Shown: in pieces, positions 24,567 to 32,793 of the stretch
Position numbering within the stretch: position 1 is the stretch's first letter
Layout: each line of letters starts with the position of its first letter
Source of the DNA: DASZHC01 sp035938215
GTDB lineage: Bacteria; Verrucomicrobiota; Verrucomicrobiia; Chthoniobacterales; JAFAMB01
Length of the DNA stretch: 49,488 nucleotides
Assembly (NCBI GenBank): GCA_035938215.1
Contig: DASZHC010000089.1
Coordinates: 1 to 49,488 of the forward strand
Direction: 5' to 3'
Program-made: the position numbers and the translations under genes
The notes under the pieces: generated by a model
Told to the model about the DNA's origin: nothing
The model's database searches: none
The model's input: the letters and a program-made list of their open reading frames with translations, nothing else

Positions 24567-25646
24567 TTATTCGAGAGGGTGGAACTCGCCTGTCTTTGAC
24601 AGCAGGATTGAGACCCATCGCGTCGAACGGAAGTTGGATAGAACGATTACCAAAATAACAGTCAGCGGAACGCAGAGAAATGCGCCGACGATGCCCCAAA
24701 GCGATCCCCAAACAATCAGCGCAATGATGACCGTTAGAGGACTCAAATTTAGAGTCTCTCCCATGACATTGGGCTCAACAATATTTCCCATGAGCTGCGC
24801 GATCGCCGTGATCCCGATGCCGATCACGAGGCATGGCCCGAGATTATCAAATTGCACGGCTGCTAATAAGGTCGGAAGGATCGTTGCAACAACAATTCCA
24901 ATCGTTGGGATAAAATGCAAAACGAATAGCAAGAGGGCCCAGAACTCCGCAAAATCGAGCCCGACTATCCGCATCAGAACATACGATAACGCCGCGCTCG
25001 CAAAACTGACTGCTGTCTTTACACCCAGATAGGTATGAATGTCGTGATCAATTCGACGAATGATTCGAATCGCATTTTTTCGACGTTCGATGTCCGGAAA
25101 TAGCGCCTGCACTTTGACCGGAACAAAACGCCGTTCAAGCATGATAAAAAGGCCATAAATTACAACGAGGGTAACGTCCTCCAAAACCCCGGCGACCGCT
25201 TTAGCAACGCTTGAGAAAACTAGCCGAAGATCAATTGCGGTCAGAAGCTGACGCAATTCGGGCGGTTCCTCAATTCCAACCCTGGCAAATGCCGCTGTTT
25301 CCAGTTGCTGCAGCCGCGTCTGGTATTTAGGGGCGGCTGCGGCTACGTGCAAGGCATTTTGTGCAACGATTTCCACCAAGGCAAATCCGAGGCCAAAGAT
25401 AATTCCAAAAGCCAAAATCACTGAAAAGACGTTGGGGAGCATCCTTCCCGCGATGCGGAATCTCCGAATTACGCGACTCACGACGTCAACGAGGTAAACG
25501 GCTATAACCGCCATTACCAACGGAACGAAAAAGTTCTCTCCTATACTCAGAATATAGAACGTGGAAATGACGATTCCGAGAGTCAGCGCAACGGAAACCA
25601 GCCGCCGTTGATAGCCGAAACGGGGGGCACTTTGGTCACTCATCAT
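24567..25646 (-). CDS. AI-2E family (PerM-like) transporter
   Basis: A 359-residue polytopic membrane protein of the AI-2E transporter/PerM family. Paired N-terminal helices are at ~15-55 (LGIVISTFYILSIGENFFVP), then come a long amphipathic middle segment with KYQTRLQQLE, further helices, and the conserved C-terminal blocks FWALLLFVLHFIPTIGIV, GNIVEPNVMGETLNLSPL and WGSLWGIVGAFLCVPLTVIL. The family includes exporters of autoinducer-2, Na+/H+ antiporters and proteins of unknown substrate, so the substrate is not assigned. The protein has the usual length and appears intact. Confidence 0.85.
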   Translation of the reverse strand: MMSDQSAPRFGYQRRLVSVALTLGIVISTFYILSIGENFFVPLVMAVIAVYLVDVVSRVIRRFRIAGRMLPNVFSVILAFGIIFGLGFALVEIVAQNALHVAAAAPKYQTRLQQLETAAFARVGIEEPPELRQLLTAIDLRLVFSSVAKAVAGVLEDVTLVVIYGLFIMLERRFVPVKVQALFPDIERRKNAIRIIRRIDHDIHTYLGVKTAVSFASAALSYVLMRIVGLDFAEFWALLLFVLHFIPTIGIVVATILPTLLAAVQFDNLGPCLVIGIGITAIAQLMGNIVEPNVMGETLNLSPLTVIIALIVWGSLWGIVGAFLCVPLTVILVIVLSNFRSTRWVSILLSKTGEFHPLE

Positions 25647-25710
25647 TATTTTCGGTTTCTCAATCTACCGCCTCGGGAACAGCGTGCAAAGCTGACCGTC
25701 GGGTTTTCCC

Positions 25711-26553
25711 TTAGTGCGCGCGTTCTACCAAATTCTTTTGGTGCTTGTATATCTCTGTAATCAGACGCAGCGCTACAATCGAAAGAGGAACCGAAAATAA
25801 GTCACCTAGAATCGCAAAAATCGCCGCAAGCCACCATTGATCGTTCGTTGAACCATCAAGGGCAAGCTCCAGAGAAACCTGTGTGGCAACCGAATATAGT
25901 AGGAACAAAGCCCACCAGGTCCCAACTAGCCAGGATCCGCGACGCCGCATCCAGTTTTGGGGATCCTGACTCACACGCCAGATCTCGCTCATGACCTGGG
26001 CAGGACGAATCAAACTGAGGAAGGGAATAAAGTAGTATCCAACAGCCCAGCCCGGCGAGAAGCGCAAGCCTTCCGCGCCAAAGCCTTGAATATTCTTGTA
26101 AGCCCGGTAAACCCATCTGAGGAAGACAATACCGCTCACAAGACCAAGTCCCGCCTGCAGCAGCCCAACAACACCCTGCATTGGATCGTTGCTTGCCAAC
26201 TGGTCCGGAGTCAACTGACCGAGTTGCACACGAACAAGTTCTCCGAGGTCGACGATTAGCGCCAAACAGGCAACTACCACATTAGCGCAAAGCAGGGCTC
26301 GCAGAAATTTCGTTAAAGCCGTGGGGTCAACAACGAATTGATAACTCTCGGCCTCGAGCACAGGTTGAACCATCAAAGGTGCAGTCGGCGGCCGATCTCC
26401 GAGCCATTCCGTTACCGGTCTCCATTCGGACATCCCCTCTTGCCAGTAGATTGTGCCGCTAGGCATCAGCCCGCCGCTCCAGAGACGCCGGGTCTCTTCT
26501 TCGGATCTCTTCGTTCTCTGGCCGTCAGGATATCGGAGATAAATTGCGCCCAT
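25711..26553 (-). CDS. GYF_2-DUF4328 membrane protein
   Basis: A 280-residue protein beginning MGAIYLRYPDGQRTKRSEEE. Residues 1-60 resemble the bacterial GYF_2 domain (GLMPSGTIYWQEGMSEWRPV), and residues ~85-275 form a DUF4328-type membrane domain with about four to five helices, including FLRWVYRAYKNIQGFG and FSPGWAVGYYFIPFLSLIRP. Function is unknown; GYF-like domains generally bind proline-rich peptides. The frame is open 42 codons further upstream, but that segment runs into a repeat element (26661-26755), so the start at 26553 is preferred. Confidence 0.8.
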   Translation of the reverse strand: MGAIYLRYPDGQRTKRSEEETRRLWSGGLMPSGTIYWQEGMSEWRPVTEWLGDRPPTAPLMVQPVLEAESYQFVVDPTALTKFLRALLCANVVVACLALIVDLGELVRVQLGQLTPDQLASNDPMQGVVGLLQAGLGLVSGIVFLRWVYRAYKNIQGFGAEGLRFSPGWAVGYYFIPFLSLIRPAQVMSEIWRVSQDPQNWMRRRGSWLVGTWWALFLLYSVATQVSLELALDGSTNDQWWLAAIFAILGDLFSVPLSIVALRLITEIYKHQKNLVERAH

Positions 26554-26660
26554 TGGAAAGTGCCTTATAGAACTGTAGCGAGGCCGCGCTTCAGACCGGC
26601 GAGATCTCGGGATGGCATGGTCGGGTTCGGAGCGGCGTCGGTTGGGTGAAGCGGCCTCGG

Positions 26661-26755
26661 TAGAATCCTTGAAAAGCAAGGCCGTCTGATGGTTGATGCA
26701 CAGACACTGAAAAAACTTGGCTCATTTGCAATCGATTTTGCTTTTCAAGGATTCT
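26661..26755. repeat. 95-bp MITE-like hairpin element, copy 1
   Basis: Perfect 18-bp terminal inverted repeats, AGAATCCTTGAAAAGCAA at 26661 and its complement ending at 26755. The internal GAAAAAACTTGGCTCAT block is shared with copy 2 at 33694-33787, which lies in the opposite orientation. It sits in the 377-bp gap between the DUF4328 and kinase genes. The same gap also holds a perfect palindrome CACCCGATCGGGTG at 26842-26855 and the CTAG-type repeats at 26883. Confidence 0.85.
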
Positions 26756-26882
26756 AGTCCCAGAGTGGCAAGTGACACAACCCTGGTTTGGGGACGGTGG
26801 CTCCGCGGGACCTGTAGGCGCCCTTGCGTTGGCCGAATTGCCACCCGATCGGGTGATTGAGGTCGGTTTGAGTCTGCCTAGG

Positions 26883-26930
26883 CTAGTGTGCCGTCTCGCA
26901 TATACACTAGTGTACCGTTTCGGAAATAGG
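26883..26930 (+). repeat. CTAG-ended element fragments, copy D (two tandem ends)
   Basis: CTAGTGTGCCGTCTCGCATA at 26883 is followed 24 bp later by a second end, CTAGTGTACCGTTTCGG, at 26907. This looks like two left ends in the same orientation, as if one element had inserted into another or been truncated. It lies directly upstream of the chosen kinase start and is transparent in the kinase frame, which is why the upstream extension of that frame was not accepted. Confidence 0.65.
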
Positions 26931-29894
26931 ATGGATTTTGGATCTTTTAAACGACGCGTGCAGGATGCCATTGCAATTTCGAGCGGGCGGCGTATTACCC
27001 GAAACGATTGGAATCTGGCTGACAATCTTTCCGGTGACAGGCAAATTGTGGCCGGAAACGTTTATCACAACAGGTTTGAGGAAATGCCGGAATCGCTGGA
27101 ATTCGAGCATTATCAGGTTCTGACAAATGCAGACGGCTCTCTGATGGAGCTTGGGCGCGGAGCCATGGGAGTTACCTACAAGGCTTTCGATACCAATCTC
27201 CATTGTTATGTGGCTTTAAAGGTCATCAGCTCCGCTCTCTTGGATAGTGAGACTGCTGCCGATCGTTTCCTTCGAGAAGCGAGAGCTGCTGCACGGTTAC
27301 GGCATCGCAATGTTGCTTCGGTTTTCCATCTGGGTAAGCATGCCGACAGCTACTTCTATTCGATGGAGTTCATTGACGGGGAAACGCTGCTGCACCGAGT
27401 CAAGAGAGACGGACCGCTCGACTGCCTTTTTGCTCTCGACATCACCCAGCAAGTCGCCTGCGCCCTTATCGCTGCGGACGAACAGCAACTCGTTCACCGC
27501 GACATCAAACCCTCCAATGTGATGCTGGCTCGGGAAAGTGACGGGGAAATTCTTGCAAAGGTGATCGATTTCGGCCTCGTGAAGTCCGCCGTTGGAGATT
27601 CGAGTGCCGCCGGCGAACTCACGATGCGAGGTTTCGTTGGCACGCCCTATTTTGCAAGTCCCGAACAACTGGATCGTCAGCAGGAAGATATCCGATCCGA
27701 CATCTATTCTCTCGGCGTAACGCTTTGGTACATGCTAACCGGCAAACCCACGTTTGTGGGCTCGATGGCCAGCGTGATTGCGCAACACCTGGAAAAATCA
27801 CCACCGTTCGAGTCGCTGGCGATTCTGCCCGCACAGGTGGTTGGTGTTTTGCGGCGGATGCTCGAGAAGGAGAGGTCGCGCCGTATTCAGACCCCGTCGG
27901 AGCTCCGGACTGAATTGAAACACTGTATTGAAAACCTCGCAGCGGAAAGACTCGCGGAGAGGCCGTCGGCACCCCCGGCAGAAAGTTTCGAAACAATCGA
28001 GCTGACAAGCGCAGATCGGCCCCCGGTGTCCCGTCCTGAATCCGGCTCGCTCTTGAAGAATCGATATCGCTTGATCGAGGATGTTAATCCGGCAAATCCC
28101 GGTCATACCTTTCACGCGGAAGATCTTGTAACAAGCGCACGCATCACGGTTCGCGTTTTCATGGCGGCGCCTGATTTGCTCAATGAAATTGATCAGCGAG
28201 CGGCACTCCTGCCTTCTGTGCTGCACCCAAACTTCATTCATGTTTTTGCGGCCGAGCGGGAAAAAGGTTTCAGCTTTGTCGCCTTTGAATGGCTTGAAGG
28301 CTTCGCTCTTGTCGATCTCCTCCGTGCGCGCGGTGCGCTGACTTTGCGAGAATCGCTGTTTCTCTTGAAACAGATAGCGTCCGCAGTTGATGCAGCGCGC
28401 CAATGGAGAACGGAGCTTGAGATTAGCTTGCGCGATATTCTCGTTCATTTTCCGGACAGCCTTGTGGATCCTGCTGCTTCCAACGTCTTGCTTCGGTGCC
28501 CGTTGGATGAGTGGCCTACATTCGTGGTGAAACTGAGTCTCCTCGCCGAAATCAAGGAACTCGAAGCCGCCGCAGAGGGCTTCCAGGAACGTACGATGAT
28601 CTCCGATCTAAAGCCGCAACAGGATGTGGTGCAACTCGGAATTCTGGTTTACGAACTACTGGGTGGCAAGCCGGGCGGGTTCGCACCTCTCGCAAATGTA
28701 TCGGAAAGAGGAAACGAAATCCTCCGGAGATGCCTTACTCCTGGGCGAGGTTTTTCCACAGCAACGGAGTTTTATGATGCTCTCAACGGAGTTGCGGCGG
28801 CCAAGCCGTCAACGATTCCGGCCATTTTGAAAGTGTCAGAGCCGACTCAGGCTTCACAGACTCGCTTTGCTCCAACCCCGGCGGTGCCCCCCTCTCGAGA
28901 ATCTGCGCCTGCACCTGAATCCCCTCCTCAGCGTGCCATGCAAAAAACAGGAGCCTTGATCGCAGCTGTCGTAGTCGGCGGAACATTGGCAGCAGGAGGC
29001 GTTCTCTGGCTTTACTTGTCCGGAATCTCCAGCCCGGTCTCAAGCGCGAACCCGGATCTGTCAACGCCAAAACAGGCCTTGAGTTCGGCTTTTCATCCAT
29101 CGCCACCCCAACCGGGCAAAGCCTGGACGAATAGTCTTGAGATGCGGTTTGTTCCGCTCGGCGACATCTACATTTCCGTTTGGCAGACCCGCGTTCGTGA
29201 CTTTGACGCGTTCGTTGCGGCAACCGGCTACGACGCCATCGGAGGAATGTCCTCCGCTATCACGCAAAATGGGTTCAAGCTCAATCAGATGAGCTGGAAG
29301 GACCCTGGTTTTTCTCAGACGCCCGATCATCCCGTCGTCGGTGTAAGTTGGGAAGATGCAAACCAGTTCTGCGCTTGGCTCACAAAAAAGGAACGGAGTG
29401 AAGGAACACTGAGGAATTTTCAGAGCTATCGGTTGCCGACGGATCGGGAATGGAGCGAGGCAATCGGGCTGCAACATGAGGTGGGCGCAACGCCGGCGGA
29501 TCGGAGCGCAAAAATCAAAGGGGTTTATCCATGGGGCTCGGCATTCCCGCCGCCAGTCGACACACTAAACTATGCTGGAAGCGAATCTCGCGCTGGAGCA
29601 CCCGATACCTGGGCGGTAATCCCAGATTATCATGATGCATTTCCTCGAACGGCGCCAGTCACCGCTTTCAATCCTAACACACGCGGTCTCTGCTCCCTGG
29701 GCGGAAACGTTTGGGAATGGTGCATGGATAAATTTGAAACCGGACTGAGCTGGCGAACCCTCCGAGGCGGGTCTTGGGCTACCTCCCGACAGGAAGAGAT
29801 GCTTTCTTCGTACCGTCGCGGATATGGATCGCTTTTTCGCTCGGATGATATCGGCTTTCGCTGTGTGATAGCGTCCAATGGAGGCGACAAATGA
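26931..29894 (+). CDS. Transmembrane Ser/Thr kinase - pseudokinase - formylglycine-enzyme-like fusion
   Basis: About 987 residues from the ATG at 26931; an ATG at 27084 with GAGG just upstream is an alternative (936 residues). First comes a Hanks-type kinase: ELGRGAMGVTYKAFD (glycine loop ~73-87), Lys97 in VALKVI, VHRDIKPSNVM with Asp191, VIDFG with Asp213, and FASPEQ. Residues ~375-632 look like a second kinase fold (LKNRYRLIEDVNPANPG...FVAFEWLEGF...VVQLGILVYELLGG) without glycine loop, HRD or DFG, so a pseudokinase. A proline-rich stretch and one transmembrane helix (~674-697) follow. The outer C-terminal ~270 residues are an FGE/sulfatase-modifying-factor fold (VVGVSWEDANQFCAWL, YRLPTDREW, GGNVWEWCMD, RTLRGGSW, IGFRC). 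It overlaps the DUF3365 gene by 4 bp. Confidence 0.85.
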   Translation: MDFGSFKRRVQDAIAISSGRRITRNDWNLADNLSGDRQIVAGNVYHNRFEEMPESLEFEHYQVLTNADGSLMELGRGAMGVTYKAFDTNLHCYVALKVISSALLDSETAADRFLREARAAARLRHRNVASVFHLGKHADSYFYSMEFIDGETLLHRVKRDGPLDCLFALDITQQVACALIAADEQQLVHRDIKPSNVMLARESDGEILAKVIDFGLVKSAVGDSSAAGELTMRGFVGTPYFASPEQLDRQQEDIRSDIYSLGVTLWYMLTGKPTFVGSMASVIAQHLEKSPPFESLAILPAQVVGVLRRMLEKERSRRIQTPSELRTELKHCIENLAAERLAERPSAPPAESFETIELTSADRPPVSRPESGSLLKNRYRLIEDVNPANPGHTFHAEDLVTSARITVRVFMAAPDLLNEIDQRAALLPSVLHPNFIHVFAAEREKGFSFVAFEWLEGFALVDLLRARGALTLRESLFLLKQIASAVDAARQWRTELEISLRDILVHFPDSLVDPAASNVLLRCPLDEWPTFVVKLSLLAEIKELEAAAEGFQERTMISDLKPQQDVVQLGILVYELLGGKPGGFAPLANVSERGNEILRRCLTPGRGFSTATEFYDALNGVAAAKPSTIPAILKVSEPTQASQTRFAPTPAVPPSRESAPAPESPPQRAMQKTGALIAAVVVGGTLAAGGVLWLYLSGISSPVSSANPDLSTPKQALSSAFHPSPPQPGKAWTNSLEMRFVPLGDIYISVWQTRVRDFDAFVAATGYDAIGGMSSAITQNGFKLNQMSWKDPGFSQTPDHPVVGVSWEDANQFCAWLTKKERSEGTLRNFQSYRLPTDREWSEAIGLQHEVGATPADRSAKIKGVYPWGSAFPPPVDTLNYAGSESRAGAPDTWAVIPDYHDAFPRTAPVTAFNPNTRGLCSLGGNVWEWCMDKFETGLSWRTLRGGSWATSRQEEMLSSYRRGYGSLFRSDDIGFRCVIASNGGDK

Positions 29895-30796
29895 GACTAC
29901 TCAAATTTAATCTTGTTTTGATTCCGTTTATCCTGCTCGCTTTTGGCGCGGTCGCCTACGTGGCACGCAAAACATTATTCGAAGCTGCCCGCCAGCAGGT
30001 AATCCAGAATGCACGCCTTATCATGGAGACAATGTTGTCGAGCCGCACTTATACGACCAAACAGGTCGCGCCGCTTCTTCAGCAGAAAAATTTCAAACTC
30101 CAGACGGCTATCGCAGAATTTCGAAAGACTCTCGAAGAGATTCCGAAAACGCCCGACACGGTTTTAAATAAGGATATTCGCGGAAATGCGAAGAAAACCT
30201 ATTTGCTAGGTCAGCAGCATGCCCTGAATGCGCAACAACAATTCCTTGAATCGGTCAAAGGCAGACCTGAAGAACTTCTCGATACAGAATTTCACCCCCA
30301 ATCGGTCCCGGCATTCGCGGCAACGGAGATCTTTAGCTATTTGCGCGAAAAATTTCCGGACTACTTCTACAAGGAGGCAACCTTGAACCCCACTAACCCG
30401 CGCGATCGCGCGACAGATTGGGAGAGCGATGTTGTCAATCAGTTCCGGGCGGGCGCAATTCAGAACGAATTCATCACATCACGTGAAGCCTCAACAGGAA
30501 CCGCTCTGGTGTTGGCCCGACCCATTAAGGTCAATAACGTGAGTTGCCTGGAATGCCACAGCACCCCTGACAAGGCGCCCACTGAAATGATAAAGCTTTA
30601 CGGCACTGCAAACGGATTCAATTGGAAAATGGACGATATTATCGGTGCCCAGGTTGTTTCAGTGCCTGTTTCTGTTCCGCTACGAACTGCTGAAGAAACT
30701 TTTAGAATGCTCTTGACATGGCTTGGAGGTGCCTTTGGATGTATTGTCATCGCCGCGAATCTCGGCGTAGCGATTGTTGCGCCGCCGAAGACCTAG
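29891..30796 (+). CDS. DUF3365 (Tll0287-like) c-type haem sensor protein, truncated after the second membrane helix
   Basis: A 301-residue protein with an N-terminal membrane helix (~5-27), a periplasmic DUF3365 region (SVPAFAATEIFSYLREKFPD, YKEATLNPTNPRDRATDWE, LARPIKVNNVSCLECHSTPD) and a second helix at ~272-296. CLECH (Cys219, Cys222, His223) is a CxxCH haem-attachment motif. A stretch of roughly 65 residues (~68-133) rich in Lys/Gln looks like an insertion relative to the family as I know it. The protein ends right after the second helix, where relatives continue into a HAMP domain, and its TAG stop is the end of a repeat element. Overlap with the kinase gene implies co-translation. Confidence 0.8.
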   Translation: MRLLKFNLVLIPFILLAFGAVAYVARKTLFEAARQQVIQNARLIMETMLSSRTYTTKQVAPLLQQKNFKLQTAIAEFRKTLEEIPKTPDTVLNKDIRGNAKKTYLLGQQHALNAQQQFLESVKGRPEELLDTEFHPQSVPAFAATEIFSYLREKFPDYFYKEATLNPTNPRDRATDWESDVVNQFRAGAIQNEFITSREASTGTALVLARPIKVNNVSCLECHSTPDKAPTEMIKLYGTANGFNWKMDDIIGAQVVSVPVSVPLRTAEETFRMLLTWLGGAFGCIVIAANLGVAIVAPPKT

Positions 30797-30930
30797 TGCA
30801 CCGTCTCGCATATAGTGGTGATGTCGCCGCTGGTCAGTTGGCTGTTTTTTCAAGGCGCGAGCGATGCGTACTGGCGTTTGCTCCCGAAACAATGTCCCCG
30901 AAATAACATGGCCTTTCGCTCCGATCAAAA
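30793..30930 (+). repeat. CTAG-ended element, copy E, with adjoining related blocks
   Basis: Starts CTAGTGCACCGTCTCGCATA, then AGTGGTGATGTCGCCGC, GGTCAGTTGGCTGTTTTTTC and AAGGCGCGAGCG, the fullest version of the element in the window. It is followed by CCCCGAAATAACATG (also near 37235) and by GATCAAAATGGGCCGCCGGC (also at ~39769). The TAG of the starting CTAG is the stop codon of the DUF3365 gene. No matching right end with CTAG is visible before the next gene. Confidence 0.7.
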
Positions 30931-30966
30931 TGGGCCGCCGGCAAGGCGCCAGGAGGGCTCGGGCGG

Positions 30967-31524
30967 ATGATGAATAACGAATACCGCTCCCTTGTGTTGG
31001 CAGCCGGCGAAAAATTCCGGCTGATACCTTACGACGTAAGCTTCAGCGAATCATTGTTTGAGGCGGTTGAGGAATCTCGAGATGAACTGCTTCGTTGGAC
31101 ATCCTGGTGCAGCGCAGAATACACGATGGAAGATAGCCGCCGCTGGCTGCAGTCAAGAGAACGGTACCGTTTTGAGAGCCGTGCCTACGATTTCGCGGTG
31201 ACCGACGCAAAAACAGGCGAATTAGTCGGCGGTTGTGGAATCGAATGTATCGAGCGCAAAAACCGAATCGGCAGGCTTTACTATTGGGTCAGGAATTCTC
31301 GCAGAAGGGAGGGAGCGGCTTCAGAGGCAGCTCAGGCGGTAGCCGCATTCGGTCTCAACAATCTTCAGTTGATTCGCTTGGAGGCCATCGTCTCCGAAAA
31401 CAATTTTGTCGGCCAGAGAGTCGCAGAGAAAATCGGCGCCTCACGTGAAATTCGGTTGCGCAACAGAGTCATTTTAAGCGGAAAGATTCACCACGCTTAT
31501 CTATTTGCCTTGTTCCCTGAATGA
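30967..31524 (+). CDS. GNAT-family N-acetyltransferase (RimJ/RimL type)
   Basis: A 185-residue acetyltransferase-like protein. It matches the RimJ/RimL layout: an N-terminal LIPYDVSFSESLFEAVEESR, DFAVTDAKTGELVGGCGIE, the beta strand RIGRLYYWV, the acetyl-CoA-binding loop RNSRRREGAASEAAQAVAAF (a variant of R-x-x-G-x-G/A), and RLEAIVSENNFVGQRVAEKIG. Such enzymes acetylate ribosomal protein N-termini, other proteins or small amines; the substrate is not evident. It overlaps purU by 4 bp (ATGA), so the two are probably translated together. Confidence 0.85.
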   Translation: MMNNEYRSLVLAAGEKFRLIPYDVSFSESLFEAVEESRDELLRWTSWCSAEYTMEDSRRWLQSRERYRFESRAYDFAVTDAKTGELVGGCGIECIERKNRIGRLYYWVRNSRRREGAASEAAQAVAAFGLNNLQLIRLEAIVSENNFVGQRVAEKIGASREIRLRNRVILSGKIHHAYLFALFPE

Positions 31525-32381
31525 AGACGGTTTCCATCGTTGCGCTCATTCATGGTCCTGATCGACCCGGGCTGGTCGCCAAGGTTGCAGGATGGATCTA
31601 TAAGGCGGGAGGAAATATACTTCACGCCGACCAGCACAGAGATGCTGAAGAGAATGTTTTCTTCCAACGCATCGAATGGACTCAACCGGGAGACGAAGAG
31701 ACAATCCACAAAGTAGCAAAATCGTTTTCGATTATGGCGACGCAAGAACTCGGTATGTCGTGCCGGACTGCTGTCTCTAACGAACGAGCTCGCGTTGGTG
31801 TTCTGGTTTCAAAAATCCCTCACTGTCTGCACGATCTTGCGTTCAGATTTAGACGCGGCGAAATGCGCGGAGACATTGTGTGCGTGATTTCCAATCACGA
31901 GACTCTTGGCGACTTCTGCGAGTCGATACAGATCCCGTTTTATCGAGTTGAAGTACCGCCTGACGGCAAAGAAAGCGCGGAACGATTGGAGTTGGACATT
32001 CTTCGAAAATACCAAGTCGATCTGATTATTCTGGCGCGCTACATGCAGATCCTGAGCGCTCGATTTCTAAGCGAGGCTGGAATTCCTGTGATAAATATTC
32101 ACCATAGCTTCCTCCCGGCGTTCGCCGGAGGTCGCCCCTATCACCAGGCGTACGCACGCGGCGTGAAGATCATCGGCGCGACTGCTCACTACGCGACTGC
32201 AGACCTTGACCAGGGGCCCATCATAGCTCAAGACATCGCCCGGATCAGTCACAGACACACAGTCGAAGAACTCATCCGCAAGGGTCAGGACCTGGAGCAA
32301 ACCGTGTCAGCCCAGGCAATTCGCTGGCACTTGGAACATCGCGTACTTGTGTACAAAAATAAGACCGTCGTGTTCGATTGA
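31521..32381 (+). CDS. purU: PurU, formyltetrahydrofolate deformylase
   Basis: Hydrolyses 10-formyltetrahydrofolate to tetrahydrofolate and formate, supplying formate and balancing one-carbon pools. The 286 residues consist of an N-terminal ACT domain (VALIHGPDRPGLVAKVAGWI) and a formyltransferase fold with VISNHETLGDFCE, NIHHSFLPAFAGGRPYHQAY and GATAHYATADLDQGPIIAQD. These carry the catalytic Asn, His and Asp of the family. Length and order of domains are standard. The start overlaps the acetyltransferase stop. Confidence 0.95.
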   Translation: MKTVSIVALIHGPDRPGLVAKVAGWIYKAGGNILHADQHRDAEENVFFQRIEWTQPGDEETIHKVAKSFSIMATQELGMSCRTAVSNERARVGVLVSKIPHCLHDLAFRFRRGEMRGDIVCVISNHETLGDFCESIQIPFYRVEVPPDGKESAERLELDILRKYQVDLIILARYMQILSARFLSEAGIPVINIHHSFLPAFAGGRPYHQAYARGVKIIGATAHYATADLDQGPIIAQDIARISHRHTVEELIRKGQDLEQTVSAQAIRWHLEHRVLVYKNKTVVFD

Positions 32382-32401
32382 GATTTGCCGCGTAGGCACA
32401 C

Positions 32402-32424
32402 AAAAAACCCTCCGTTCACGAGGG
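32402..32424 (-). terminator. Intrinsic terminator of the two-peptide unit
   Basis: On the minus strand CCCTC, a seven-base loop and GAGGG are followed directly by six Ts (plus 32402-32407). It lies about 95 bp after the stop of the 63-residue ORF and 20 bp past the convergent purU stop. Orientation of the T run assigns it to minus-strand transcription. Confidence 0.75.
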
Positions 32425-32518
32425 CGAATACGAAAGGGGCGATGGGTGCTTTGAGTGATTTAAAAAGAGGTTGTCTGGGGGGAATCTTGGTTATTCAGTG
32501 AGCTCATAGGTCGACAGT

Positions 32519-32710
32519 TTAAGATGCGACCTGAGCCGCAAGAGTAGGAGACCGGTCAGACGGACGGTTCGAAGAATTGTTCGTGGCGTTATAGACCTGT
32601 GCCAGCGCTCGAGCATCGAACGGCTGGAAGTTGTCCGGCTCAGGAACAAAACTTTCCTCCTGTTTGTACCCATTGCGAAAAGCAATCAGTGCGAATACTA
32701 GTGCTTCCAT
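32519..32710 (-). CDS. Small protein of unknown function, 63 residues (second ORF of the peptide unit)
   Basis: Starts MEALVFALIAFRNGYKQEES and ends RSPTLAAQVAS. AAAGGA lies nine bases before the ATG, an acceptable ribosome-binding site. The N-terminal ~11 residues are hydrophobic and the rest is polar and rich in Asn, Pro and Ser. I recognise no family. It is followed by a clear intrinsic terminator and preceded by a 36-residue ORF, a long leader and a strong promoter on the same strand, which together argue for real expression. Signal-like, leader-peptide or scaffold roles are all open. Confidence 0.5.
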   Translation of the reverse strand: MEALVFALIAFRNGYKQEESFVPEPDNFQPFDARALAQVYNATNNSSNRPSDRSPTLAAQVAS

Positions 32711-32793
32711 ATTTAGTTTATCCTTTGTTTAGGTGTTGGATTGGCTGGTGCTGACCCAGAGGATCGTTCCTGCGGTGATCAGCAGCAGTTTGG

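Noticed and set aside
24223..24711. N-terminal extension of the PEBP-family protein by 163 residues
   Set aside because: These codons lie in a palindromic repeat element and precede a clear signal peptide start.
26772..26930. N-terminal extension of the kinase by 53 residues
   Set aside because: It translates CTAG-type repeat ends and is unlikely to be protein; a start at 26931 or 27084 is more credible.
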